From Kluyvera genomosp. 3 (GTDB lineage: Bacteria; Pseudomonadota; Gammaproteobacteria; Enterobacterales; Enterobacteriaceae), in contig CP022114.1 in the NCBI GenBank assembly GCA_002211745.1, forward strand, positions 1,892,645 to 1,956,644: DNA of 64,000 nt, written 5' to 3'. The notes beneath the pieces were generated by a model that saw only the letters and a program-made list of their open reading frames with translations, was not told the origin of the DNA and searched no databases. The position numbers and the translations under genes are program-made. Shown in pieces: positions 51,535 through 62,475 of the stretch (position 1 is its first letter; every line of letters begins with the position of its first letter).

Positions 51535-52515
51535 ATGCACAAATTTACGAAAGCGCTGGCGGCCATCGGGCTGGCGGCGGTTATGTCACAATCGGCTATG
51601 GCCGAGAATTTAAAGCTTGGTTTTTTAGTAAAACAACCGGAAGAACCCTGGTTCCAGACGGAATGGAAATTTGCCGATAAAGCCGGCAAAGACCTTGGTT
51701 TTGATGTGATTAAAATTGCCGTTCCGGACGGTGAGAAAACCCTCAATGCTATTGATAGCCTGGCGGCCAGTGGTGCCAAAGGTTTTGTTATTTGTACGCC
51801 AGATCCAAAATTAGGGCCCGCTATCGTGGCGAAAGCGCGCGGCTACGACATGAAGGTCATCACCGTCGATGATCAGTTCGTCAACGCCAAAGGCAAACCG
51901 ATGGAAGATGTGCCGCTGGTGATGATGGCGGCGAGCGAAATTGGCGCGCGCCAGGGGCAGGAGCTGTATAAGGAGATGCAAAAACGCGGCTGGGACGTGA
52001 AAACCACCGGCGTGATGGCCATTACCGCCAACGAACTGGATACCGCGCGCCGCCGTACGTCGGGTTCTATGGACGCGCTGAAGGCAGCCGGTTTCCCGGA
52101 AAAGCAGATTTATCAGGTGCCCACCAAATCGAATGATATCCCCGGCGCGTTCGATGCCGGTAACTCGCTGTTAGTACAGCATCCGGAAGTGAAGCAGTGG
52201 CTGGTTGTTGGCATGAACGACAACACTGTGCTCGGCGGCGTACGCGCAACGGAAGGTCAGGGGTTCAAAGCGGCTAACGTCATCGGTATCGGCATTAACG
52301 GCGTGGATGCGGTGAACGAACTGTCAAAAGCGCAGGCTACTGGCTTCTTTGGCTCGCTGCTGCCGAGCCCGGACATTCACGGCTACAAAACCAGCGAGCT
52401 GCTCTACAACTGGGTGGAGAAAGGCGCAGAGCCACCGAAATTTACTGCGGTGACGGATGTCGTGCTGATTACCCGCGACAACTTCAAAGAAGAGCTGGCG
52501 AAAAAAGGCCTCTGA
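51535..52515 (+). CDS. araF: AraF, periplasmic L-arabinose-binding protein
   Basis: Binds L-arabinose for the high-affinity importer. Signal peptide [20 protein letters not shown] to about AMA, then [40 protein letters not shown] and [16 protein letters not shown], diagnostic of AraF. It has 326 residues (E. coli 329) and is intact. First gene of araFGH. Confidence 0.96.
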   Translation: MHKFTKALAAIGLAAVMSQSAMAENLKLGFLVKQPEEPWFQTEWKFADKAGKDLGFDVIKIAVPDGEKTLNAIDSLAASGAKGFVICTPDPKLGPAIVAKARGYDMKVITVDDQFVNAKGKPMEDVPLVMMAASEIGARQGQELYKEMQKRGWDVKTTGVMAITANELDTARRRTSGSMDALKAAGFPEKQIYQVPTKSNDIPGAFDAGNSLLVQHPEVKQWLVVGMNDNTVLGGVRATEGQGFKAANVIGIGINGVDAVNELSKAQATGFFGSLLPSPDIHGYKTSELLYNWVEKGAEPPKFTAVTDVVLITRDNFKEELAKKGL

Positions 52516-52525
52516 GTCCTGTTGG

Positions 52526-52552
52526 TTCTCCTCCCGCCAGGCGGGAGGAGAA
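52526..52552 (+). repeat. Hairpin between araF and araG
   Basis: The 13-base arms 52526-52538 and 52540-52552 are fully complementary. There is no T run, so it more likely protects the araF mRNA 3' end and lowers araGH expression than ends all transcription. Confidence 0.75.
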
Positions 52553-52577
52553 GGAGCGTGTCATTGTGGAGGTTGCG

Positions 52578-54090
52578 ATGCAACAGTCTACCCCTTATCT
52601 CTCTTTCCGCGGTATCAGCAAAACTTTCCCCGGCGTAAAGGCGCTGTCCGATATTAGCTTTGATTGCTATAGCGGCCAGGTACATGCGCTGATGGGCGAG
52701 AACGGTGCGGGCAAGTCGACGCTGCTGAAAATTCTTAGCGGTAACTATGCCCCGACGTCCGGCACGCTGGCGCTGCGCGGAGAAGAGATTTCTTTTGCTG
52801 ATACCACTGCGGCGCTGAACGCGGGTATCGCGATTATTTACCAGGAACTGCATCTCGTCCCGGAAATGACCGTGGCGGAAAATATCTATCTTGGCCAATT
52901 GCCGAGTCGCGGCGGTATTGTTAACCGCAAACTGCTGAACTATGAAGCGCGTATCCAGCTTGAACATCTGGGGTTGGACATCGATCCCGATACGCCGCTG
53001 AAGTATCTGTCGATTGGCCAATGGCAGATGGTCGAAATTGCCAAGGCGCTGGCGCGTAACGCCAAGGTCATCGCTTTTGATGAACCAACCAGTTCACTTT
53101 CCGCGCGCGAGATAGACAACCTGTTCCGGGTCATCCGTGAGCTGCGCAAAGAGGGGCGAGTGATCATCTATGTGTCTCACCGCATGGAAGAGATCTTCGC
53201 GTTGAGCGATGCCATCACCGTGTTTAAAGATGGCCGCTATGTCTGCACCTTTGCCGACATGATGGAGGTGAGCCACGATCGCTTGGTGCAGGCGATGGTG
53301 GGGCGTGACATTGGCGATATCTATGGCTGGCAGCCGCGTCAGTACGGTGAAGAGCGTCTGCGTCTATCGCAGGTGAAAGCGCCGGGCGTGCGCACGCCGA
53401 TTTCGCTGACCGTTCGCAGCGGTGAAATCGTGGGGCTGTTCGGCCTGGTGGGTGCCGGACGTAGCGAGCTAATGAAGGGGATCTTCGGCGGGACAAAAAT
53501 AACCGGCGGTGAGATTTTCATCGACGGTGAGCGAGTCACTATCGACAAACCGGCGCAGGCGATTCGCGCGGGGATGATGCTGTGCCCGAAGATCGTAAAG
53601 CTGAGGGGATCATCCCGGTCCATTCCGTGCGTGACAATATCAATATTAGCGCCCGCCGCAAGCATATCCATGCGGGGTGTCTCATCAACAACGATTGGGA
53701 GGCCACTAACGCCGACCATCACATTCAGGCTCTCAACATCAAAACGCCGGGCGCTCAGCAATTGATCATGAACCTTTCCGGGGAAATCAACAAAAGGCGA
53801 TTCTCGGACGTTGGCTGTCAGAAGACATGAAGGTGATTCTGCTTGATGAGCCCACCCGGGGTATCGACGTAGGCGCAAAGCATGAAATCTACAACGTGAT
53901 TTATGCGCTGGCGTCATCCGGCGTCGCGGTGCTGTTTGCCTCCAGCGACCTACCGGAAGTGCTGGGCGTTGCCGACCGTATTGTGGTGATGCGTGAAGGG
54001 GAGATCTCCGCCGAGTTGCTGCACGAGAGCGCCAATGAACAACAGGCGTTAAGCCTGGCGATGCCAAAAGTCAGTCAGGCCGTTGCCTGA
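52578..54090 (+). CDS. araG: AraG, L-arabinose ABC ATPase (two frame breaks)
   Basis: Double ATPase of the importer. The first domain has [32 protein letters not shown] and [10 protein letters not shown]; the second, after [13 protein letters not shown], has repaired [15 protein letters not shown] and [14 protein letters not shown]. Breaks at 53585-53587 and 53780-53783 are fixed by one base each, giving 504 residues, as in E. coli. I start at ATG 52578 ([12 protein letters not shown]) with GGAGG before it; the upstream GTG is unlikely. Confidence 0.94.
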
Positions 54091-54101
54091 GTTAGGAGGT
54101 T

Positions 54102-55084
54102 ATGATGTCAACTGTTACTACGCCTGGCGCCAGCCGCTCGTCGCTGAGCTTTAGCCGTATCTGGGATCAGTACGGAATGCTGGTGGTCTTCGCCGCGCTG
54201 TTTATCTGCTGTGCGATCTTTGTTCCGAACTTTGCCACCTTTATCAATATGAAGGGGCTTGGGCTGGCCATTTCGATGTCGGGGATGGTGGCTTGCGGGA
54301 TGCTGTTCTGCCTGGCGTCCGGTGATTTTGATCTGTCGGTTGCCTCGGTGATTGCCTGTGCGGGCGTCACTACCGCGGTGGTGATAAACGTCACTGAAAA
54401 TCTATGGATTGGCGTATTTGCCGGACTATTGCTCGGGGCGGTAAGCGGGCTGGTTAACGGCTTTGTGATTGCCCGTCTTAAGATAAACGCGCTGATCACC
54501 ACGCTTGCCACTATGCAGATCGTGCGCGGGCTGGCCTATATCATCTCTGATGGTAAGGCGGTAGGGATTGAGGACGAGCGTTTCTTCACCCTGGGCTACG
54601 CCAACTGGCTGGGCCTGCCGGCACCTATCTGGCTGACGGTGGGTTGCCTGATTATTTTCGGCCTGCTGCTCAACAAAACCACCTTTGGCCGTAACACGCT
54701 GGCGATTGGCGGCAACGAAGAGGCCGCTCGGCTGGCGGGGTTCCGGTGGTACGCACCAAGATTATTATCTTTGTGCTCTCCGGCCTGGTGTCCGCTGCTG
54801 CGGGGATCATTCTGGCCTCGCGTATGACCAGCGGACAGCCAATGACGTCGATTGGTTATGAGCTGATCGTTATCTCCGCCTGCGTGTTGGGCGGCGTCTC
54901 GCTGAAAGGCGGGATTGGTAAGATCTCGTACGTGGTCGCCGGGATTCTGATTTTAGGCACCGTGGAGAACGCGATGAACCTGCTCAATATCTCTCCGTTC
55001 TCGCAGTATGTGGTGCGCGGGTTGATTCTGCTGGCAGCGGTGATCTTCGACCGTTACAAACAGAAAGCTAAACGCAGCGTGTAG
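54102..55084 (+). CDS. araH: AraH, L-arabinose ABC permease (one frame break)
   Basis: Membrane permease of about ten helices. Conserved GLAISMSGMVACGMLFCLA, SGDFDLSVASVIACAG and YIISDGKAVGIEDERFF. The frame breaks in the GGGG run at 54737-54740; one G restores ARLAGVPVVRTKIIIFVLSG. The repaired length is 327 residues (E. coli 328). Last gene of araFGH. E. coli otsBA, which normally follows, is absent. Confidence 0.95.
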
Positions 55085-55167
55085 CGCTGTCTGCTCGCCG
55101 AAGTCATTCAAAATGACCCGGGGGAATGGACGTTCTCCCGGTTTTTGGGCTTTTCTCAACGGCATTG

Positions 55168-55586
55168 TTACAACGTCACAAGCAAAACATCCACACCGCT
55201 GTTTCCCACAATGCTTTTTGCCGAGCAGGTCGCACGGGAAAAGAAACTTTGGTTATGGTTACCGCAAATCACCAGGTCGACCGCGTATTTTTTACTGAAT
55301 GCTTTGATATGTTCGCCCAGTTCACCGCAGGCGATTTGGCTTTTCCAGATGGGATAGTCGGTGGTATCAGCCAGCGTTTGCAGAAACTGTAGGGTTTCTT
55401 CTTGCATCAGCTCTCGCAGGTTTTCCATCATCGGGGCCGCGAGGTGATTGTACATTTCCGGGTCGGTCGACAGGGTGATAAGGCTGATACGCGCGTTGAG
55501 GGCCGCGCGATGGCGACAGCTTTCCGTAGCAGGGCCTGGCTTTCCGGGGTGGGCGCGACGGCCACCAAGAGATGTGAGTAAGACAT
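55168..55586 (-). CDS. uspC: UspC, universal stress protein (one frame break)
   Basis: UspA-family protein linked in E. coli to stress resistance, motility and potassium control. Start MSYSHLLVAVAPTPESQ at 55586 with a strong AAGGAGG. The frame breaks near 55500; one base gives IARPLNARISLITLSTDPEM. The C-terminus has AVDLVICGNHNQSFFSRATC and the G-x9-G style nucleotide loop is partly recognisable. The repaired length is 139 residues (E. coli 142); the end is shorter (LLVTL). Confidence 0.92.
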
Positions 55587-56376
55587 CAGACCTCCTTGCT
55601 CCAATAATACGTACTCTCTTTTTATTCTCTTACTCTTTTTGCCTCAACCCTGCAAGGGGAACACAGAATAAATCTGTCTATAACTTAACCTGATACATAA
55701 GTTTTTTTTATGCGAATAATTGCGTGATTATTGTACAGATTGCATAAGCAATGCTGAATATATCATGTAATCAATATGGCGAATAAACATTTAATTTTTG
55801 CTGAATTAATGTTAATGAGAAGTAAATAATATGCAAATGAATATACTGCAAATGATTCGATGTTTCAATTTATTGAATTTACGATGAATTTTATATATTA
55901 GATGAAACTATGATCTGTGATAATTTTTTCGCATTTGTCTCAAGTAAAGTTGCCCACCGTCGATCGTTATTGGATAGTTTCGGTGAATGAATATCCGCCA
56001 GACAGGAATAAAACAACGTTTTAAATGGTTATTTATTGTTCAAAATACAACTATGACTGATGGATACAGTGTAAAAATACGGTTTGATTTTGTGATGGAG
56101 ATCACATAAATTTCAAATTAACAGTGAAGTAACATTGTATGTGTCACATCTGGCGAGTAAAGTTGCGTCGAATTAGGAAAAATCTTAGTAAATTGTAAGA
56201 AATGTTTAGATTTGTCGGGCCGTGCGTTCAAAACGTTGCCCGGCGATGGGGCATGAGATTCACCTAATCGGCTATGCATTTTGACCGATTCTTTTTTATC
56301 GGCCTTGCCCGACGACATCACGGGGTATGCGGATTTTCCGCATAAAAGTACAAATTGGTTATTCGGGATGGGGAAA
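55587..56376 (+). promoter_or_regulatory. flhDC control region and long leader
   Basis: 790 AT-rich bases with no gene between uspC and flhD. In E. coli the flhDC promoter integrates CRP, H-NS, OmpR, RcsAB and others and has a leader of about 200 bases that is targeted by sRNAs and CsrA. A good CRP site is visible at 56091-56106. I cannot place the other sites. Confidence 0.75.
56091..56106 (+). promoter_or_regulatory. CRP site of flhDC
   Basis: TGTGATGGAGATCACA is a perfect TGTGA-N6-TCACA, 271 bases before the flhD start, matching the CRP-dependence of flhDC. Confidence 0.85.
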
Positions 56377-56727
56377 ATGCATACATCCGAGTTGCTAAAG
56401 CACATCTATGACATCAACTTGTCCTACTTGCTTCTTGCACAGCGTTTGATCGGTCAGGATAAGGCTTCAGCCATGTTCCGCCTCGGTATCAACGAGGATA
56501 TGGCGAAAGTCCTCGGGGAACTGACGCTCCCGCAAATGGTTAAACTGGCCGAAACCAATCAGTTGGTTTGTCAGTTCCGTTTTGATGACTCCCAAACCAT
56601 CACCCGTCTGACGCAGGAGTCACGCGTTGACGATTTACAGCAAATTCACACCGGTATTCTGCTCTCCACACGACTGCTGAATCAGGCCAGTCATACAGGC
56701 GAACCTGCCCGTAAGAAAAGGGCCTGA
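56377..56727 (+). CDS. flhD: FlhD, flagellar master regulator subunit
   Basis: Forms FlhD4C2, the activator of class 2 flagellar promoters. It has 116 residues from [20 protein letters not shown], with [20 protein letters not shown]. The length is the same as E. coli. Three in-frame upstream codons (MGK) could extend it, but MHTSEL is the conserved start. It is intact and 2 bases from flhC. Confidence 0.96.
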   Translation: MHTSELLKHIYDINLSYLLLAQRLIGQDKASAMFRLGINEDMAKVLGELTLPQMVKLAETNQLVCQFRFDDSQTITRLTQESRVDDLQQIHTGILLSTRLLNQASHTGEPARKKRA

Positions 56728-56729
56728 TC

Positions 56730-57308
56730 ATGAGCGAAAAAAGCATTGTTCAGGAAGCGCGCGATATTCAGCTTGCTATGGAGCTGATTACCCTGGGCGC
56801 GCGTTTGCAAATGCTGGAAAGCGAAACACAGCTGAGCCGTGGTCGCCTGATTAAGCTCTACAAAGAACTTCGCGGCAGCCCGCCGCCGAAGGGGATGCTA
56901 CCGTTCTCCACGGACTGGTTTATGACCTGGGAGCAGAATATTCACTCTTCCATGTTCTGTAATGCCTGGCAGTTCTTACTCAAAAGTGGGCAATGTTCCG
57001 GCGTTGATGCGGTGATCAAGGCTTACCGTCTTTACCTTGAGCAGTGTCCGCAGCAGGATGCCGGGCCGCTGTTGGCCCTGACGCGCGCGTGGACGTTAGT
57101 CCGTTTCGTCGAAAGCGGCATGCTTGAACTCTCCAGTTGCAACGCCTGTGGCGGTAACTTTGTGACTCACGCTCACCAGCCCGTTGGTAGCTTTGTATGC
57201 AGCTTATGCCAACCGCCATCACGAGCCGTAAAAAGACGTAAACTTTCTGAGGATCTTGCCGATAGTAATCCACAACTGCTGGATGAACAGATAGAGCAAG
57301 CTGTTTAA
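56730..57308 (+). CDS. flhC: FlhC, flagellar master regulator subunit
   Basis: Partner of FlhD and main DNA contact. It has 192 residues as in E. coli. Four zinc cysteines are visible in CNACGGNF and CSLCQPP. It is intact. Its 3' end contains the sigma-28 promoter of the next unit. Confidence 0.97.
   Translation: MSEKSIVQEARDIQLAMELITLGARLQMLESETQLSRGRLIKLYKELRGSPPPKGMLPFSTDWFMTWEQNIHSSMFCNAWQFLLKSGQCSGVDAVIKAYRLYLEQCPQQDAGPLLALTRAWTLVRFVESGMLELSSCNACGGNFVTHAHQPVGSFVCSLCQPPSRAVKRRKLSEDLADSNPQLLDEQIEQAV
57239..57265 (+). promoter_or_regulatory. Sigma-28 promoter inside the flhC 3' end
   Basis: TAAA (57239-57242), a 15-base spacer and GCCGATAG (57258-57265), one base off the FliA consensus. 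It drives motAB-cheAW and the MotR RNA in E. coli. Confidence 0.92.
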
Positions 57309-57368
57309 CCCCACACGGTGTGACGAAAACACTCCAGCAGCGGCCATTATGGCCGCTGCTTTTTTTTA
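57272..57368 (+). ncRNA. motR: MotR-type sigma-28-dependent small RNA
   Basis: Starts about 7 bases after the sigma-28 -10 within flhC and ends at a strong terminator (AGCAGCGGCC 57336-57345 with GGCCGCTGCT 57351-57360, then eight T), giving about 97 bases. E. coli MotR is a similar Hfq-binding RNA from the motA leader that promotes flagellation. The promoter and terminator are seen; stability and targets are inferred. Confidence 0.75.
57336..57368 (+). terminator. Strong terminator between flhC and motA
   Basis: A 10-base GC-rich stem with loop ATTAT and eight T, 28 bases after flhC and 64 before motA. It ends flhDC and lies downstream of the motA sigma-28 promoter. Confidence 0.93.
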
Positions 57369-57431
57369 CCTGCGTGTGGGTGAAATTGCTCATCTGTCTC
57401 CTCTCTTAGTCAACAGTGGAAGGATGATAGC

Positions 57432-58323
57432 GTGCTGATCTTAATAGGTTACCTGGTTGTTTTGGGGACAGTTTTCGGCGGTTATATGATGACTGGCGGA
57501 CACCTTGGAGCACTGTATCAACCGGCCGAGCTGGTTATTATCGGCGGGCGGGGGTTGGCGCTTTCATCGTGGGAAACAACGGCAAGGCGATTAAGGGCAC
57601 CCTGAAAGCGTTGCCTTTACTATTCCGCCGCTCAAAGTACACCAAAACGATGTATATGGATTTGCTGGCGCTGCTCTATCGCCTGATGGCCAAGTCACGT
57701 CAGCAGGGGATGTTTTCGCTCGAGCGCGATATCGAGAATCCGAAAGAGAGCGAAATTTTCGCCAGCTATCCGCGCATTCTCGCGGATACCGTGATGCTGG
57801 AATTTATCGTCGATTACCTGCGCCTGATCATCAGCGGCAATATGAACACCTTCGAAATTGAAGCGTTGATGGATGAAGAGATTGAAACCCACGAAAGTGA
57901 AAGCGAAGTACCAGCCAACAGTCTGGCGCTGGTGGGCGACTCACTGCCGGCGTTTGGTATTGTTGCGGCGGTCATGGCGTGGTGCACGCCTTAGGATCTG
58001 CCGACCGTCCGGCGGCAGAACTGGGCGCGCTGATTGCCCACGCGATGGTCGGTACGTTCCTCGGGATCCTGCTGGCCTATGGTTTCGTCTCACCGCTCGC
58101 GAGCGTGCTGCGTCAAAAGAGCGCGGAAACGACCAAGATGATGCAGTGCGTCAAAATTACGCTGCTGTCTAACCTCAACGGCTACGCGCCGCCTATCGCC
58201 GTCGAATTTGGCCGAAAAACGCTCTACACCAGCGAACGCCCGTCGTTTATCGAGCTGGAAGAGCACGTCCGCGCGGTGCGTAACCCGGCGGGGCAACAGC
58301 AAACGACCACCGAGGACGCATGA
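57432..58323 (+). CDS. motA: MotA, flagellar stator protein (two frame breaks)
   Basis: Proton-channel stator subunit with four membrane helices. GTG start ([17 protein letters not shown]) as in E. coli; conserved [15 protein letters not shown] and cytoplasmic charged residues. Breaks near 57546 and 57977 each lack a G; repaired they read [17 protein letters not shown] and [17 protein letters not shown]. The repaired length is 297 residues (E. coli 295). It overlaps motB by ATGA. Confidence 0.95.
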
Positions 58324-59246
58324 AGAACCAAGCGCATCCTATTGTCGTCGTTAAGCGGCGCAAACATAAATCTCACGGCAGCGCCCATGGCTCGTGGAAG
58401 ATTGCCTATGCCGACTTTATGACGGCAATGATGGCGTTCTTCCTGGTGATGTGGCTGATCTCCATCTCCAGCCCGAAAGAGCTGATTCAGATAGCGGAGT
58501 ACTTCCGTACGCCGCTGGCCACCGCGATCACCGGCGGCCAGCGGATGGCGAACAGCGAGAGTCCGATTCCCGGCGGCGGGGATGATGTCACCCAGCAGCA
58601 GGGCGAAGTACACAAGCAGCCAAATATTGACGACCTGAAAAAACGGATGGAAACCAACCGCCTGAAACGTATTCGTGGCGAACTGGACCAGTTGATTGAG
58701 GCCGATCCCAAGCTGCGTGCGCTACGTCCGCACCTGAAGATTGACCTCGTACAGGAAGGGCTGCGCATTCAGATTATCGACAGCCAGAACCGACCGATGT
58801 TTAAAACCGGCAGCGCGGAAGTGGAACCCTACATGCGCGATATCCTGCGCGCCATTGCGCCGGTGCTGAACGAAATTCCCAATAAGGTCAGTCTGGCCGG
58901 CCACACTGACGACTACCCGTATGCCACCGGTGAACGTGGCTACAGTAACTGGGAACTGTCGGCGGATCGCGCCAACGCCTCGCGCCGCGAGCTGGTGGCC
59001 GGCGGGCTGGACGATGGCAAAGTTTTACGCGTAATTGGGATGTCAAACTCGATGCGCTTATCAGAGCACGGCGGCAACGATGCGATTAACCGTCGCATCA
59101 GCCTGCTGGTGCTGAATAACCAGGCTGAGCAGGCCATTCTCCATGAGAATGCCGAGAGCCAGAATGAACCTTTAAGCGTATTACCGTCGCCGACGACCTC
59201 ACCGTCTGCATCAGGTACTACGGCGCCACAACCCGACTCGAGGTGA
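58320..59246 (+). CDS. motB: MotB, flagellar stator protein
   Basis: Anchors the stator to peptidoglycan. One membrane helix with the proton-carrying Asp in [20 protein letters not shown]; the C-terminal OmpA-like domain has [20 protein letters not shown] and [12 protein letters not shown]. It has 308 residues, the same as E. coli, and is intact. Confidence 0.97.
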   Translation: MKNQAHPIVVVKRRKHKSHGSAHGSWKIAYADFMTAMMAFFLVMWLISISSPKELIQIAEYFRTPLATAITGGQRMANSESPIPGGGDDVTQQQGEVHKQPNIDDLKKRMETNRLKRIRGELDQLIEADPKLRALRPHLKIDLVQEGLRIQIIDSQNRPMFKTGSAEVEPYMRDILRAIAPVLNEIPNKVSLAGHTDDYPYATGERGYSNWELSADRANASRRELVAGGLDDGKVLRVIGMSNSMRLSEHGGNDAINRRISLLVLNNQAEQAILHENAESQNEPLSVLPSPTTSPSASGTTAPQPDSR

Positions 59247-59250
59247 TTGC

Positions 59251-61279
59251 GTGAGCATGGATATCAGCGATTTTTATCAAACATTTTTTGATGAGGCCGA
59301 CGAGCTGTTGGCCGATATGGAACAGCATCTGCTGGATCTGGCGGTGGATGACCCTGACGCTGAACAGCTGAACGCGATCTTCCGCGCGGCACACTCGATC
59401 AAGGGCGGGGCGGGCACCTTCGGCTTCTCCGTGCTGCAGGAAACGACGCATCTGATGGAGAACCTGCTGGATGAGGCACGCCGTGGGGAGATGAAGCTCA
59501 ACACCGATATTATCAACCTGTTTTTGGAAACCAAAGATATTATGCAGGAACAGCTCGACGCCTATAAAAGCTCCAGCGAACCGGATGCTGCCAGCTTCGA
59601 ATATATCTGCAACGCCTTGCGGCAACTGGCGCTGGAGGCGAAAGGCGAAAGCGTCCCACCGATGGCCGCAAGCGCCCGCCTGAGCGTGGTCGACAACAGT
59701 ATGCAGACCGAGACGGTCGCGATCGATACTGCCGCCGTCGGCAAAACCCAGATCACGCTGTCGCGCCTGAAGGCCGGTGAACCCGATATGCTGGAAGAGG
59801 AGCTGGGCAATCTGGCGACGCTGAGCCAGGTCAACAAAACGGCCGATAGTCTGACCGCGGTGCTCGACGGTAGCGTGGATCAGGACGATATCGTCGCCGT
59901 GCTGTGTTTCGTGATCGAGGCCGACCAGATAGCGTTCACCACCGTTGCTGCGGCCACTGAGCCTGCGCTGGTGGAAATAGCCGAAGCCGAAGAGATCGTC
60001 GAACTGCCGGTTGTCGCCCCGGCGGCGCCGGCCGTTGCAGCAAGCCAGACGGCACCCCGCGTAGAGCGTGAAAAACCGGCAGCGCGCAGCAGTGAATCTA
60101 CCAGTATCCGCGTGGCGGTTGAGAAGGTCGACCAGTTGATTAACCTGGTTGGCGAGCTGGTCATTACTCAGTCGATGCTGGCCCAGCGTTCCAACGCGCT
60201 GGACCCGGTCTCGCATGGCGATCTGATCACCAGCATGGGCCAGCTTCAGCGCAATGCGCGCGACCTGCAGGAATCGGTGATGTCCATCCGTATGATGCCG
60301 ATGGAATATGTCTTTAGCCGCTTCCCGCGTCTGGTACGCGATCTGGCGGGTAAGCTCGGCAAGCAGGTGGAGCTGACGCTGATGGGCAGCTCCACTGAAC
60401 TGGACAAGAGCCTGATTGAACGCATTATTGACCCGCTGACTCACCTGGTGCGCAATAGCCTGGACCATGGTATTGAGCTACCGGAAACGCGTCTGGCGGC
60501 CGGGAAATCTGCCGTGGGCAACCTGATTCTCTCTGCGGAACATCAGGGGGCAATATCTGTATCGAAGTCACTGACGATGGCGCGGGGCTGAACCGCGAAC
60601 GTATTCTGGCGAAAGCCGTGTCGCAGGGGATGGCCGTGAATGAAAGCATGACGGATGAAGAGGTCGGCATGCTGATCTTTGCGCCAGGCTTCTCCACCGC
60701 CGAGCAGGTGACCGACGTTTCCGGGCGTGGCGTGGGTATGGACGTGGTCAAACGAAATATTCAGGAGATGGGCGGCCATGTTGAAATCCAATCGAAGCAG
60801 GGGCCGGGACGACGATCCGCATTCTGCTGCCGCTGACGCTGGCGATTCTTGATGGCATGTCGGTGAAGGTTAGCGAAGAGGTCTTTATCCTGCCGCTCAA
60901 CGCGGTGATGGAGTCTTTGCAGCCGCGTGAAGAAGATCTGCATCCGCTGGCGGGCGGCGAACGTGTACTGGAAGTACGCGGCGAATATTTGCCGCTGGTG
61001 GAACTGTGGAAAGCTTTCGATGTACAGGGCGCGAAAACCGAGGCCACGCAGGGCATTGTGGTCATCCTGCAAAGCGCGGGTCGTCGCTATGCGCTGCTGG
61101 TCGATCAGCTGATTGGTCAGCACCAGGTGGTGGTGAAAAACCTGGAAAGCAACTATCGCAAAGTGCCGGGCATCTCGGCGGCGACCATTCTTGGCGACGG
61201 TAGCGTCGCGCTGATTGTTGACGTCTCCGCCCTGCAGGGACTGAATCGTGATAAACGTCTGGCGAACACAGCCGCCTGA
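59251..61279 (+). CDS. cheA: CheA, chemotaxis histidine kinase (two frame breaks)
   Basis: Receives receptor signals and phosphorylates CheY and CheB. P1 phospho-His in [16 protein letters not shown]2 is Ala/Val-rich; dimer and kinase domains have [29 protein letters not shown] and [20 protein letters not shown]; a CheW-like P5 ends the protein. GTG start ([15 protein letters not shown]). Breaks in GGGGG (60546-60550) and GGG (60806-60808) are fixed by one G each ([13 protein letters not shown]). It is 676 residues, longer than E. coli (654) mainly in the linkers. Confidence 0.95.
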
Positions 61280-61302
61280 AACGCAGAAAAAAGGTAGAAA
61301 AC

Positions 61303-61805
61303 ATGACCGGTATGACGAATGTAACAAAGCTGGCGGGAGAACCGACAGGTCAGGAATTTCTGGTATTTACCCTGGGCAACGAAGAGTACGGTATCGATAT
61401 CCTGAAGGTGCAGGAGATTCGGGTTACGACCAGGTCACACGCATTGCCAACACGCCAGCCTTTATTAAAGGTGTCACCAATCTGCGCGGCGTGATCGTGC
61501 CGATTGTCGATCTGCGGGTGAAGTTCAGCCAGCAGGACGTTGAGTACAACGACAACACCGTGGTGATCGTACTGAACCTCGGTCAGCGCGTCGTCGGGAT
61601 CGTGGTTGACGGCGTTTCCGATGTGCTGTCGCTGGCGGCGGAGCAGATTCGTCCGGCACCCGAGTTTGCCGTAACGCTGTCTACGGAATATCTCACCGGG
61701 CTTGGCGCGTTGGGCGACCGGATGCTGATTCTGGTCAATATCGAAAAGCTGCTGAATAGCGAAGAGATGGCCCTGCTGGATAGCGCAGCTAACCACGCGG
61801 CATGA
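61303..61805 (+). CDS. cheW: CheW, chemotaxis coupling protein (one frame break)
   Basis: Links receptors to CheA. Start [20 protein letters not shown]; the frame breaks at GGG 61431-61433 and one G restores [20 protein letters not shown]. The rest ([18 protein letters not shown]) is typical. The repaired length is 167 residues, equal to E. coli. It ends the motAB-cheAW unit; a hairpin follows. Confidence 0.95.
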
Positions 61806-61806
61806 T

Positions 61807-61846
61807 GAAATCCGGCCCGGCGGCGTGCGACGTCGGGCCGGATTTC
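61807..61846 (+). terminator. Hairpin after cheW
   Basis: The 13-base arms 61807-61819 and 61834-61846 pair perfectly around a 14-base loop, overlapping the cheW end. A T run is lacking, but it probably ends the mot-che transcript here. Confidence 0.65.
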
Positions 61847-61849
61847 AAA

Positions 61850-62475
61850 TAGCCGCTAACGCAAATTCTTTTTTATTAAAATAAGAGAATGAAAAAAATG
61901 TGCGATAACTGCGTGCACAGATAACATTTTTCATGTCTTTCTTTTTTCCTTTTGTATCCTCTTTTTCTGTTATTTTGAAAATCACATCACTAAAATCAAT
62001 ATAATTATTGGATCGATTTTTCATGCGTATATTCTAATGAGTGAAAGAGAGCTTGCCTTTATTTTAAATAAAGGTTGTTAATATTTAACCTGCCAGATTA
62101 TCCGATAAATTAGCCTGCTATGATAAAATTGTGTTAAAAGCAGGGTTGGTAAATGCTGTTTTTAACATTCATTAATGTTTCTTAGTTAAATCTTAATGGT
62201 TTAATCTTAATATTAAGAAACACTTTATTTCAAAAAATAAGTAAATCGCTAATAATTTGAATTAAATAATAATTGTTTTTGTTGTTTTTAAAACATCTTG
62301 TGAAAGGATGAAAGAAAATAATTCTTAGTGATCGCTCTCTTATTTTTTATTTTTACGCATAGAAAATAAAATCGTTCTGTCATTAATATCTGCTCGTGGA
62401 AATAATTTGTTTTCCCGACTTACTAAATTAAAGCAGTCAAAAAAACGAACTTAAATATTAGGTTAAGGGATTTCT
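61850..62475. other. Very AT-rich intergenic region before the porin gene
   Basis: About 625 bases with no gene, far lower in GC than its neighbours. It holds a perfect palindrome TCTTAATATTAAGA (62205-62218), a nearby direct repeat of ATCTTAAT (62190-62197) and an outer inverted repeat GTTTCTTA/TAAGAAAC. It probably holds the porin promoter and may bind H-NS. Confidence 0.55.

Noticed and set aside
59218-60468. 416-codon minus-strand open frame opposite cheA
   Set aside because: Antisense of cheA P1-P4; it begins and ends without regard to gene borders and is His/Arg/Gln-rich, as expected for a shadow frame.
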